DNA of 64,000 bases from Arenicola marina (lineage: Eukaryota > Annelida > Polychaeta > Arenicolidae): the NCBI GenBank assembly GCA_964019135.1, contig OZ025255.1:868001-932000 (forward strand), written 5' to 3'. Each line of letters opens with the position of its first letter. Within the stretch, counting starts at the first letter, position 1. Below, in pieces: positions 26,191-40,300 of this stretch. The translations under genes and the position numbers were made by a program. Below the pieces are notes generated by a model. The model saw only the letters and a list, made by a program, of their open reading frames with translations. It ran no database searches and was not told where the DNA came from.

Positions 26191-29100
26191 GTCGCCACGC
26201 CAAAGGTCAGCCAATCCTCCACCCCTACACACTGCTCTACCTGCTGGTCGCCACGCCAAAGGTCAGCCAATCCTCACCTGCACACTGCTCTACCTGCTGG
26301 TCGCCACGCCAAAGGTCAGCCAATCCTCACCTACACACTGCTCTACCTGCTGGTCGCCACGCCAAAGGTCAGCCAATCCTCCACCCCTACACACTGCTCT
26401 ACCTGCTGGTCGCCACGCCAAAGGTCAGCCAATCCTCCAACCCTACACACTGCTCTACCTGCTGGTCGCCACGCCAAATGTCAGCCAATCCTCCACCCCT
26501 ACACACTGCTGTACCTGCTGGTCGCCACGCCAAAGGTCAGCCAATCCTCCACCCCTACACACTGCTCTACCTGCTGGTCGCCACGCCAAAGGTCAGCCAA
26601 TCCTCCACCCCTACACACTGCTCTACCTGCTGGTCGCCACGCCAAAGGTCAGCCAATCCTCTACCCCTACACACTGCTCTACCTGCTGGTCGCCACGCCA
26701 AAGGTCAGCCAATCCTCCACCCCTACACACTGCTCTACCTGCTGGTCGCCACTCCAAAGGTCAGCCAATCCTCCACCCCTACACACTGCTGTACCTGCTG
26801 GTCGCCGGGCCAAATGTCAGCCAATCCTCCACGCTTACACACTGCTCTACCTGCTGGTCGCCACGCCAAAGGTCAGCCAATCCTCCACCCCTACACACTG
26901 CTCTACCTGCTGGTCGCCACGACAAAGGTCAGCCAGTCCTCACCTACACACTGCTCTACCTGCTGGTCGCCACGCCAAAGGTCAGCCAATCCTCACTTAC
27001 ACACTGCTCTGCCTGCTGGTCGCCACGCCAAAGGTCAGCCAATCCTCCACCCCTACACACTGCTCTACCTGCTGGTCGCCACGCCAAAGGTCAGCCAGTC
27101 CTCCACCCCTACACACTGCTCTATCTGCTGGTCGCCACCCCAAAGGTCAGCCAATCCTCCATCCCTACACACTGCTCTACCTGCTGGTCGCCACGCCAAA
27201 GGTCAGCCAATCCTCACTTACACACTGCTCTGCCTGCTGGTCGCCACGTCAAAGGTCAGCCAATCCTCCACCCCTACACACTGCTCTACCTGCTGGTCGC
27301 CACGCCAAAGGTCAGCCAGTCCTCCACCCCTACACACTGCTCTACCTGCTGGTCGCCACCCCAAAGGTCAGCCAATCCTCCATCCCTACACACTGCTCTA
27401 CCTGCTGGTCGCCACGCCAAAGGTCAGCCAATCCTCCACCCCTACACACTGCTCTACCTGCTGGTCGCCACGCCAAAGGTCAGCCAGTCCTCACCTACAC
27501 ACTGCTCTACCTGCTGGTCGCCACGCCAACGGTCAGCCAATCCTCACCTACACACTGTTCTACCTGCTGGTCGCCACGCCAAAGGTCAGCCAGTCCTCAC
27601 CTACACACTGCTCTACCTGCTGGTCGCCACGCCAAAGGTCAGCCAATCCTCCACCCCTACACAGTGCTCTACCAGCTGGTCGCCACGCCAAAGGTCAGCC
27701 AATCCTCCACCCCTACACAGTGCTCTACCTGCTGGTCGCCACCCCAAAAGTCAGCCAATCCTCCACCCCTACACACTGCTCTACCTGCTGGTCGCCACGC
27801 CAAAGGTCAGCCAATCCTCACCTACACACTGCTCTACCTGCTGGTCGCCACGCCAGATGTCAGCCAATCATCACCTACACACTGCTCTACCTGCTGGTCG
27901 CCACGCCAAAGGTCACCCAATCCTCACCTACACACTGTTCTACCTGCTGGTCGCCACGCCAAAGGTCAGCCAATCCTCACCTACACACTGCTCTACCTGC
28001 TGGTCGCCACGCCAAAGGTCAGCCAATCCTCACCTACACACTGCTCTACCTGCTGGTCGCCACGCCAAAAGTCAGCCAATCCTCCACCCCTACACACTGC
28101 TCTACCTGCTGGTCGCCACGCCAAAGGTCAGCCAATCCTCACCTACACACTGCTGTACCTGCTGGTCGCCACCCCAAAGGTCAACCAATCGTCACCTACA
28201 CACTGCTCTACCTGCTGGTCGCCACGCCAAAGGTCAGCCAATCCTCCACCCCTACACACTGCTCTACCTGCTGGTCGCCACGCCAAAGGTCAGCCAATCC
28301 TCCACCCCTACACATTGCTCTACCTGCTGGTCTCCACGCCAAAGGTCAGCCAATCCTACACCCCTACACACTGCTCTACCTGCTGGTCGCCACGCCAAAG
28401 GTCAGCCAATCCTCACCTACACACTGCTCTACCTGCTGGTCGCCACGCCAAAGGTCAGCCAATCCTCCACCCCTACACAGTGCTCTACCTGCTGGTCACC
28501 ACGCCAAAGGTCAGCCAATCCTCCACCCTTACACACTGCTCTACCTGCTGGTCGCCACGCCAAAGGTCAGCCAATCCTCCACCCCTACACACTGCTCTAC
28601 CTGCTGGTCGCCACTCCAAAGTTCAGCCAATCCTCCACCCCTACACACTGCTCTACCTGCTGGTCGCCACGCCAAAGGTCAGCCAATCCTCCACCCCTAC
28701 ACACTGCTGTACCTGCTGGTCGCCACGCCAAAGGTCAGCCAATCCTCCACCCCTACACACTGCTCTACCTGCTGGTCGCCACGCCAAAGGTCAGCCAATC
28801 CTCCACCCCTACACACTGCTCTACCTGCTGGTCGCCACGCCAAAGGTCAGCCAATCCTCCACCCCTACACACTGCTCTACCAGCTGGTCGCCACGCCAAA
28901 GGTCAGCCAATCCTCCACCCCTACACACTGCTCTACCTGCTGGTCGCCACGCCAAAGGTCAGCCAATCCTCACCTGCACACTGCTCTACCTGCTGGTCGC
29001 CACGCCAAAGGTCAGCCAATCCTCACCTACACACTGCTCTACCTGCTGGTCGCCACGCCAAAGGTCAGCCAATCCTCCACCCCTACACACTGTTCTACCT

Positions 29101-32100
29101 GCTGGTCGCCACGCCAAAGGTCAGCCAATCCTCCACCCCTACACACTGCTGTACCTGCTGGTCGCCACGCCAAATGTCAGCCAATCCTCCACCCCTACAC
29201 ACTGCTCTACCTGCTGGTCGCCACGCCAAAGGTCAGCCAATCCTCCACCCCTACACACTGCTCTACCTGCTGGTCGCCACGCCAAAGGTCAGCCAATCCT
29301 CCACCCCTACACACTGCTCTACCTGCTGGTCGCCACGCCAAAGGTCAGCCAATCCTCTACCCCTACACACTGCTCTACCTGCTGGTCGCCACGCCAAAGG
29401 TCAGCCAATCCTCCACCCCTACACACTGCTCTACCTGCTGGTCGCCACGCCAAAGGTCAGCCAATCCTCCACCCCTACACACTGCTGTACCTGCTGGTCG
29501 CCGGGCCAAATGTCAGCCAATCCTCCACCCTTACACACTGCTCTACCTGCTGGTCGCCACGCCAAAGGTCAGCCAATCCTCCACCCCTACACACTGCTCT
29601 ACCTGCTGGTCGCCACGACAAAGGTCAGCCAGTCCTCCACCCCTACACACTGCTGTACCTGCTGGTCGCCACGCCAAATGTCAGCCAATCCTCCACCCCT
29701 ACACACTGCTCTACCTGCTGGTCGCCACGCCAAAGGTCAGCCAATCCTCCACCCCTACACACTGCTCTACCTGCTGGTCGCCACGCCAAAGGTCAGCCAA
29801 TCCTCCACCCCTACACACTGCTCTACCTGCTGGTCGCCACGCCAAAGGTCAGCCAATCCTTTACCCCTACACACTGCTCTACCTGCTGGTCGCCACGCCA
29901 AAGGTCAGCCAATCCTCCACCCCTACACACTGCTCTACCTGCTGGTCGCCACGCCAAAGGTCAGCCAATCCTCCACCCCTACACACTGCTGTACCTGCTG
30001 GTCGCCGGGCCAAATGTCAGCCAATCCTCCACCCTTACACACTGCTCTACCTGCTGGTCGCCACGCCAAAGGTCAGCCAATCCTCCACCCCTACACACTG
30101 CTCTACCTGCTGGTCGCCACGACAAAGGTCAGCTAGTCCTCACCTACACACTGCTCTACCTGCTGGTCGCCACGCCAAAGGTCAGCCAATCCTCCACCCC
30201 TACACACTGCTCTACCTGCTGGTCGCCACGCCAAAGGTCAGCCAGTCCTCCACCCCTACACACTGCTCTACCTGCTGGTCGCCACCCCAAAGGTCAGCCA
30301 ATCCTCCATCCCTACACACTGCTCTACCTGCTGGTCGCCACGCCAAAGGTCAGCCAATCCTCACTTACACACTGCTCTGCCTGCTGGTCGCCACGTCAAA
30401 GGTCAGCCAATCCTCCACCCCTACACACTGCTCTACCTGCTGGTCGCCACGCCAAAGGTCAGCCAATCCTCCACCCCTACACACTGCTCTACCTGCTGGT
30501 CGCCACGCCAAAGGTCAGCCAATCCTCACCTGCACACTGCTCTACCTGCTGGTCGCCACGCCAAAGGTCAGCCAATCCTCCACCCCTACACACTGCTCTA
30601 CCTGCTGGTCGCCACGCCAAAGGTCAGCCAATCCTCCACCCCTACACACTGCTGTACCTGCTGGTCGCCACGCCAAAGGTCAGCCAATCCTCCACCCCTA
30701 CACACTGCTCTACCTGCTGGTCGCCACGCCAAAGGTCAGCCAATCCTCCACCCCTACACACTGCTCTACCTGCTGGTCGCCACGCCAAAGGTCAGCCAAT
30801 CCTCTACCCCTACACACTGCTCTACCTGCTGGTCGCCACGCCAAAGGTCAGCCAATCCTCCACCCCTACACACTGCTCTACCTGCTGGTCGCCACGCCAA
30901 AGGTCAGCCAATCCTCCACCCCTACACACTGCTGTACCTGCTGGTCGCCGGGCCAAATGTCAGCCAATCCTCCACCCTTACACACTGCTCTACCTGCTGG
31001 TCGCCACGCCAAAGGTCAGCCAATCCTCCACCCCTACACACTGCTCTACCTGCTGGTCGCCACGACAAAGGTCAGCCAGTCCTCACCTACACACTGCTCT
31101 ACCTGCTGGTCGCCACGCCAAAGGTCAGCCAATCCTCACTTACACACTGCTCTGCCTGCTGGTCGCCACGTCAAAGGTCAGCCAATCCTCCACCCCTACA
31201 CACTGCTCTACCTGCTGGTCGCCACGCCAAAGGTCAGCAGTCCTCCACCCCTACACACTGCTCTACCTGCTGGTCGCCACCCCAAAGGTCAGCCAATCCT
31301 CCATCCCTACACACTGCTCTACCTGCTGGTCGCCACGCCAAAGGTCAGCCAATCCTCACTTACACACTGCTCTGCCTGCTGGTCGCCACGTCAAAGGTCA
31401 GCCAATCCTCCACCCCTACACACTGCTCTACCTGCTGGTCGCCACGCCAAAGGTCAGCCAGTCCTCCACCCCTACACACTACTGTACCTGCTGGTCGCCA
31501 CCCCAAAGGTCAGCCAATCCTCCATCCCTACACACTGCTCTACCTGCTGGTCGCCACGCCAAAGGTCAGCCAATCCTCCACCCCTACACACTGCTCTACC
31601 TGCTGGTCGCCACGCCAAAGGTCAGCCAGTCCTCACCTACACACTGCTCTACCTGCTGGTCGCCACGCCAAAGGTCAGCCAATCCTCACCTACACACTGT
31701 TCTACCTGCTGGTCGCCACGCCAAAGGTCAGCCAGTCCTCACCTACACACTGCTCTACCTGCTGGTCGCCACGCCAAAGGTCAGCCAATCCTCCACCCCT
31801 ACACAGTGCTCTACCTGCTGGTCGCCACGCCAAAGGTCAGCCAATCCTCCACCCCTACACAGTGCTCTACCTGCTGGTCGCCACCCCAAAGGTCAGCCAA
31901 TCCTCCACCCCTACACACTGCTGTACCTGCTGGTCGCCACGCCAAAGGTCAGCCAATCCTCCACCCCTACACACTGCTCTACCTGCTGGTCGCCACGCCA
32001 AAGGTCAGCCAATCCTCACCTACACACTGCTCTACCTGCTGGTCGCCACGCCAGATGTCAGCCAATCATCACCTACACACTGCTCTACCTGCTGGTCGCC

Positions 32101-32149
32101 ACGCCAAAGGTCACCCAATCCTCACCTACACACTGTTCTACCTGCTGGT

Positions 32150-34300
32150 CGCCACGCCAAAGGTCAGCCAATCCTCACCTACACACTGCTCTACCTGCTG
32201 GTCGCCACGCCAAAGGTCAGCCAATCCTCACCTACACACTGCTCTACCTGCTGGTCGCCACGCCAAAAGTCAGCCAATCCTCCACCCCTACACACTGCTC
32301 TACCTGCTGGTCGCCACGCCAAAGGTGAGCCAGTCCTCACCTACACACTGCTCTACCTCCTGGTCGCCACGCCAAAGGTCAACCAATCCTCACCTACACA
32401 CTGCTCTACCTGCTGGTCGCCACGCCAAAGGTCAGCCAATCCTCCACCCCTACACACTGCTCTACCTGCTGGTCGCCACGCCAAAGGTCAGCCAATCCGC
32501 ACCTACACACTGCTCTACCTGCTGGTCGCCACGCCAGATGTCAGCCAATCATCACCTACACACTGCTCTACCTGCTGGTCGCCACGCCAAAGGTCAGCCA
32601 ATCCGCACCTACACACTGCTCTACCTGCTGGTCGCCACGCCAGATGTCAGCCAATCATCACCTACACAGTGCTCTACCTGCTGGTCGCCACGCCAAAGGT
32701 CAGCCAATCCTCCACCCCTACACAGTGCTCTACCTGCTGGTCGCCACCCCAAAGGTCAGCCGATCCTCCACCCCTACACACTGCACTACCTGCTGGTCGC
32801 CACGCCAAAGGTCAGCCAATCCGCACCTACACACTGCTCTACCTGCTGGTCGCCACGCCAGATGTCAGCCAATCATCACCTACACACTGCTCTACCTGCT
32901 GGTCGCCACGCCAAAGGTCAGCCAATCCTCACCTACACACTGTTCTACCTGCTGGTCGCCACGCCAAAGGTCAGCCAATCCTCACCTACACACTGCTCTA
33001 CCTGCTGGTCGCCACGCCAAAGGTCAGCCAATCCTCACCTACACACTGCTCTACCTGCTGGTCGCCACGCCAAAAGTCAGCCAATCCTCCACCCCTACAC
33101 ACTGCTCTACCTGCTGGTCGCCACGCCAAAGGTCAGCCAATCCTCACCTACACACTGCTCTACCTCCTGGTCGCCACGCCAAAGGTCAACCAATCCTCAC
33201 CTACACACTGCTCTACCTGCTGGTCGCCACGCCAAAGGTCAGCCAATCCTCACCTACACACTGCTCTACCTGCTGGTCGCCACGCCAAAGGTCAGCCAAT
33301 CCTCACCTACACACTGCTCTACCTGCTGGTCGCCACGCCAAAAGTCAGCCAATCCTCCACCCCTACACACTGCTCTACCTGCTGGTCGCCACGCCAAAGG
33401 TGAGCCAGTCCTCACCTACACACTGCTCTACCTCCTGGTCGCCACGCCAAAGGTCAACCAATCCTCACCTACACACTGCTCTACCTGCTGGTCGCCACGC
33501 CAAAGGTCAGCCAATCCTCCACCCCTACACACTGCTCTACCTGCTGGTCGCCACGCCAAAGGTCAGCCAATCCGCACCTACACACTGCTCTACCTGCTGG
33601 TCGCCACGCCAGATGTCAGCCAATCATCACCTACACACTGCTCTACCTGCTGGTCGCCACGCCAAAGGTCAGCCAATCCGCACCTACACACTGCTCTACC
33701 TGCTGGTCGCCACGCCAGATGTCAGCCAATCATCACCTACACAGTGCTCTACCTGCTGGTCGCCACGCCAAAGGTCAGCCAATCCTCCACCCCTACACAG
33801 TGCTCTACCTGCTGGTCGCCACCCCAAAGGTCAGCCGATCCTCCACCCCTACACACTGCACTACCTGCTGGTCGCCACGCCAAAGGTCAGCCAATCCGCA
33901 CCTACACACTGCTCTACCTGCTGGTCGCCACGCCAGATGTCAGCCAATCATCACCTACACACTGCTCTACCTGCTGGTCGCCACGCCAAAGGTCAGCCAA
34001 TCCTCACCTACACACTGTTCTACCTGCTGGTCGCCACGCCAAAGGTCAGCCAATCCTCACCTACACACTGCTCTACCTGCTGGTCGCCACGCCAAAGGTC
34101 AGCCAATCCTCACCTACACACTGCTCTACCTGCTGGTCGCCACGCCAAAAGTCAGCCAATCCTCCACCCCTACACACTGCTCTACCTGCTGGTCGCCACG
34201 CCAAAGGTCAGCCAATCCTCACCTACACACTGCTCTACCTCCTGGTCGCCACGCCAAAGGTCAACCAATCCTCACCTACACACTGCTCTACCTGCTGGTC
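32150..34300 (+). repeat. 1,075-bp tandem duplication inside the exon B array
   Basis: Two copies, offset 1075, marked by GTGAGCC at 32325/33400 and GCCAGATGTC at about 32640/33715. Confidence 0.8.
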
Positions 34301-37300
34301 GCCACGCCAAAGGTCAGCCAATCCTCCACCCCTACACACTGCTCTACCTGCTGGTCGCCACGCCAAAGGTCAGCCAATCCTCACCTACACACTGCTCTAC
34401 CTGCTGGTCGCCACGCCAAAGGTCAGCCAATCCTCCACCCCTACACACTGCTCTACCTGCTGGTCGCCACGCCAAAGGTCAGCCAATCCTCCACCCCTAC
34501 ACACTGCTCTACCTGCTGGTCGCCACGCCAAAGGTCAGCCAATCCTCCACCCCTACACACTGCTCTACCTGCTGGTCGCCACTCCAAAGGTCAGCCAATC
34601 CTCCACCCCTACACACTGCTCTACCTGCTGGTCGCCACGCCAAAGGTCAGCCAATCCTCCACCCCTACACACTGCTGTACCTGCTGGTCGCCACGCCAAA
34701 GGTCAGCCAATCCTCCACCCCTACACACTGCTCTACCTGCTGGTCGCCACGCCAAAGGTCAGCCAATCCTCCACCCCTACACACTGCTCTACCTGCTGGT
34801 CGCCACGCCAAAGGTCAGCCAGTCCTCACCTACACACTGCTGTACCTGCTGGTCGCCACGCCAAAGGTCAGCCAATCCTCACCTACACACTGCTCTACCT
34901 GCTGGTCGCCACGCCAAAGGTCAGCCAATCCTCCACCCCTACACACTGCTCTACCTGCTGGTCGCCACGCCAAAGGTCAGCCAATCCTCACCTACACACT
35001 GTTCTACCTGCTGGTCGCCACGCCAAATGTCAGCCAATCCTCACCTACACACTGCTCTACCTGCTGGTCGCCACGCCAAAGGTCAGCCATTCCTCACCTA
35101 CACACTGCTCTACCTGCTGGTCGCCACGCCAAAAGTCAGCCAATCCTCCACACCTACACACTGCTCTACCTGCTGGTCGCCACGCTAAAGCTCAGCCAAT
35201 CCTCCATCCCTACACACTGCTCTACCTGCTGGTCGCCACGCCAAAGGTCAGCCAATCCTCCACCCCTACACACTGCTCTACCAGCTGGTCGCCACGCCAA
35301 AGGTCAGCCAATCCTCCACCCCTACACACTGCTCTACCTGCTGGTCGCCACGCCAAAGGTCAGCCAATCCTCACCTGCACACTGCTCTACCTGCTGGTCG
35401 CCACGCCAAAGGTCAGCCAATCCTCACCTACACACTGCTCTACCTGCTGGTCGCCACGCTAAAGGTCAGCCAATCCTCCACCCCTACACACTGCTCTACC
35501 TGCTGGTCGCCACGCCAAAGGTCAGCCAATCCTCCACCCCTACACACTGGTGTACCTGCTGGTCGCCACGCCAAATGTCAGCCAATCCTCCACCCCTACA
35601 CACTGCTCTACCTGCTGGTCGCCACGCCAAAGGTCAGCCAATCCTCCACCCCTACACACTGCTCTACCTGCTGGTCGCCACGCCAAAGGTCAGCCAATCC
35701 TCCACCCCTACACACTGCTCTACCTGCTGGTCGCAACGCCAAAGGTCAGCCAATCCTCAACCCCTACACACTGCTCTACCTGCTGGTCGCCACGCCAAAG
35801 GTCAGCCAATCCTCCACCCCTACACACTGCTCTACCTGCTGGTCGCCACGCCAAAGGTCAGCCAATCCTCCACCCCTACACACTGCTGTACCTGCTGGTC
35901 GCCCGGCCAAATGTCAGCCAATCCTCCACCCTTACACACTGCTCTACCTGCTGGTCGCCACGCCAAAGGTCAGCCAATCCTCACCTACACACTGTTCTAC
36001 CTGCTGGTCGCCACGCCAAAGGTCAGCCAATCCTCCACCCCTACACACTGCTGTACCTGCTGGTCGCCACGCCAAAGGTCAGCCAATCCTCACCTACACA
36101 CTGTTCTACCTGCTGGTCGCCACGCCAAAGGTCAGCCAATCCTCACCTACACACTGCTCCACCTGCTGGTCGCCACGCCAAAGGTCAGCCAATCCTCACC
36201 TACACACTGCTCTACCTGCTGGTCGCCACGCCAAAAGTCAGCCAATCCTCCACCCCTACACACTGCTCTACCTGCTGGTCGCCACGCCAAAGGTCAGCCA
36301 ATCCTCACCTACACACTGCTCTACCTGCTGGTCGCCACGCCAAAGGTCAGCCAATCCTCCACCCCTACACACTGCTCTACCTGCTGGTCGCCACGCCAAA
36401 GGTCAGCCAATCCGCACCTACACACTGCTCTACCTGCTGGTCGCCACGCCAGATGTCAGCCAATCATCACCTACACACTGCTCTACCTGCTGGTCGCCAC
36501 GCCAAAGGTCAGCCAATCCTCCACCCCTACACACTGCTCTACCTGCTGGTCGCCACGCCAAAGGTCAGCCAGTCCTCACCTACACACTGCTCTACCTGCT
36601 GGTCGCCACGCCAAAGGTCAGCCAATCCTCACCTACACACTGTTCTACCTGCTGGTCGCCACGCCAAAGGTCAGCCAGTCCTCACCTACACACTGCTCTA
36701 CCTGCTGGTCGCCACGCCAAAGGTCCGCCAATCCTCCACCCCTACACACTGCTCTACCTGCTGGTCGCCACGCCAAAGGTCAGCCAATCCTCCACCCCTA
36801 CACAGTGCTCTACCTGCTGGTCGCCACCCCAAAGGTCAGCCAATCCTCCACCCCTACACACTGCTCTACCTGCTGGTCGCCACGCCAAAGGTCAGCCAAT
36901 CCTCACCTACACACTGCTCTACCTGCTGGTCGCCACGCCAGATGTCAGCCAATCATCACCTACACACTGCTCTACCTGCTGGTCGCCACGCCAAAGGTCA
37001 CCCAATCCTCACCTACACACTGTTCTACCTGCTGGTCGCCACGCCAAAGGTCAGCCAATCCTCACCTACACACTGCTCTACCTGCTGGTCGCCACGCCAA
37101 AGGTCAGCCAATCCTCACCTACACACTGCTCTACCTGCTGGTCGCCACGCCAAAAGTCAGCCAATCCTCCACCCCTACACACTGCTCTACCTGCTGGTCG
37201 CCACGCCAAAGGTCAGCCAATCCTCACCTACACACTGTTCTACCTCCTGGTCGCCACGCCAAAGGTCAACCAATCCTCACCTACACACTGCTCTACCTGC

Positions 37301-40300
37301 TGGTCGCCACGCCAAAGGTCAGCCAATCCTCCACCCCTACACACTGCTCTACCTGCTGGTCGCCACGCCAAAGGTCAGCCAATCCGCACCTACACACTGC
37401 TCTACCTGCTGGTCGCCACGCCAGATGTCAGCCAATCATCACCTACACACTGCTCTACCTGCTGGTCGCCACGCCAAAGGTCAGCCAATCCTCACCTACA
37501 CACTGCTCTACCTGCTGGTCGCCACGCCAGATGTCAGCCAATCATCACCTACACAGTGCTCTACCTGCTGGTCGCCACGCCAAAGGTCAGCCAATCCTCC
37601 ACCCCTACACAGTGCTCTACCTGCTGGTCACCACCCCAAAGGTCAGCCGATCCTCCACCCCTACACACTGCTCTACCTGCTGGTCGCCACGCCAAAGGTC
37701 AGCCCATCCGCACCTACACACTGCTCTACCTGCTGGTCGCCACGCCAGATGTCAGCCAATCATCACCTACACACTGCTCTACCTGCTGGTCGCCACGCCA
37801 AAGGTCAGCCAATCCTCACCTACACACTGTTCTACCTGCTGGTCGCCACGCCAAAGGTCAGCCAATCCTCACCTACACACTGCTCTACCTGCTGGTCGCC
37901 ACGCCAAAGGTCAGCCAATCCTCACCTACACACTGCTCTACCTGCTGGTCGCCACGCCAAAAGTCAGCCAATCCTCCACCCCTACACACTGCTCTACCTG
38001 CTGGTCGCCACGCCAAAGGTCAGCGAATCCTCACCTACACACTGCTCTACCTCCTGGTCGCCACGCCAAAGGTCAACCAATCCTCACCTACACACTGCTC
38101 TACCTGCTGGTCGCCACGCCAAAGGTCAGCCAATCCTCCACCCCTACACACTGCTCTACCTGCTGGTCGCCACGCCAAAGGTCAGCCAATCCTCCACCCC
38201 TACACACTGCTCTACCTGCTGGTCGCCACGCCAAAGGTCAGCCAATCCTCCACCCCTACACACGGCTCTACCTGCTGGTCGCCACCCTAAAGGTCAGCCA
38301 ATCCTCCATCCCTACACACTGCTCTACCTGCTGGTCGCCACGCCTAAGGTCAGCCAATCCTCCACCCCTACACACTGCTCTACCTGCTGGTCGCCACGCC
38401 AAAGGTCAGCCAATCCTCCGCCCCTACACACTGCTCTACCTGCTGGTCGCCACGCCAAAGGTCAGCCAATCCTCACCTACACACTGCTCTACCTGCTGGT
38501 CGCCACGCCAAAGGTCAGCCAATCCTCACCTACACACTGCTCTACCTGCTGGTCGCCACGCCAAAAGGTCAGCCAATCCTCCACCCCTACACACTGCTCC
38601 ACCTGCTGGTCGCCACGCCAAAGGTCAGCCAATCCTCCACCCCTACACACTGCTCTACCTGCTGGTCGCCACGCCAAAGGTCAGCCAATCCTCCACCCCT
38701 ACACACTGCTCTACCTGCTGGTCGCCACGCCAAAGGTCATCCAATCCTCACCTACACACTGTTATACCTGCTGGTCGCCACGCCAACGGTCAGCCAGTCC
38801 TCCACCCCTACACACTGCTCTACCTGCTGGTCGCCACGCCAAAGGTCAGCCAGCCCTCACCCACACACTGCTCTACCTGCTGGTCGCCACGCCAAAGGTC
38901 AGCCAGTCCTCCACCCCTACACACTGCTCTACCTGCTGGTCGCCACGCCAAAGGTCAGCCAATCCTCACCTACACACTGCTCTACCTGCTGGTCGCCACG
39001 CCAAAGGTCAGCCAATCCTCACCTACACACTGCTCTACCTGCTGGTCGCCACGCCAAAGGTCAGCCAATCCTCCACCCCTACACACTGCTCTACCTGCCG
39101 GTCGCCACGCCAAAGGTCAGCCAATCATCCACCCCTACACACTGCTCTACCTGCTGGTCGCCACGCCGAAGGTCAGCCAATCCTCCACCCCTACACACTG
39201 CTGTACCTGCTGGTCGCCACGCCAAATGTCAGCCAATCCTCCACCCCTACACATTGCTCTACCTGCTGGTCTCCACGCCAAAGGTCAGCCAATCCTCCAC
39301 CCCTACACACTGCTCTACCTGCTGGTCGCCACGCCAAAGGTCAGCCAATCCTCACCTACACACTGCTCTACCTGCTGGTCGCCACGCCAAAGGTCAGCCA
39401 ATCCTCCACCCCTACACACTGCTCTACCTGCTGGTCGCCACGCCAAAGGTCAGCCAATCCTCCACCCCTACACACTGCTCTACCTGCTGGTCGCCACGCC
39501 AAAGGTCAGCCAATCCTCCACCCCTACACACTGCTCTACCTGCTGGTCGCCACTCCAAAGGTCAGCCAATCCTCCACCCCTACACACTGCTCTACCTGCT
39601 GGTCGCCACGCCAAAGGTCAGCCAATCCTCCACCCCTACACACTGCTGTACCTGCTGGTCGCCACGCCAAAGGTCAGCCAATCCTCTACCCCTACACACT
39701 GCTCTACCTGCTGGTCGCCACGCCAAAGGTCAGCCAATCCTCCACCCCTACACACTGCTCTACCTGCTGGTCGCCACGCCAAAGGTCAGCCAGTCCTCAC
39801 CTACACACTGCTGTACCTGCTGGTCGCCACGCCAAAGGTCAGCCAATCCTCACCTACACACTGCTCTACCTGCTGGTCGCCACGCCAAAGGTCAGCCAAT
39901 CATCACCTACACACTGCTCTACCTGCTGGTCGCCACGCCAAAGGTCAGCCAATCCTCACCTACACACTGTTCTACCTGCTGGTCGCCACGCCAAAGGTCA
40001 GCCAATCCTCACCTACACACTGCTCTACCTGCTGGTCGCCACGCCAAAGGTCAGCCAATCCTCACCTACACACTGCTCTACCTGCTGGTCGCCACGCCAA
40101 AAGTCAGCCAATCCTCCACACCTACACACTGCTCTACCTGCTGGTCGCCACGCTAAAGCTCAGCCAATCCTCCATCCCTACACACAGCTCTACCTGCTGG
40201 TCGCCACGCCAAAGGTCAGCCAATCCTCCACCCCTACACACTGCTCTACCAGCTGGTCGCCACGCCAAAGGTCAGCCAATCCTCCACCCCTACACACTGC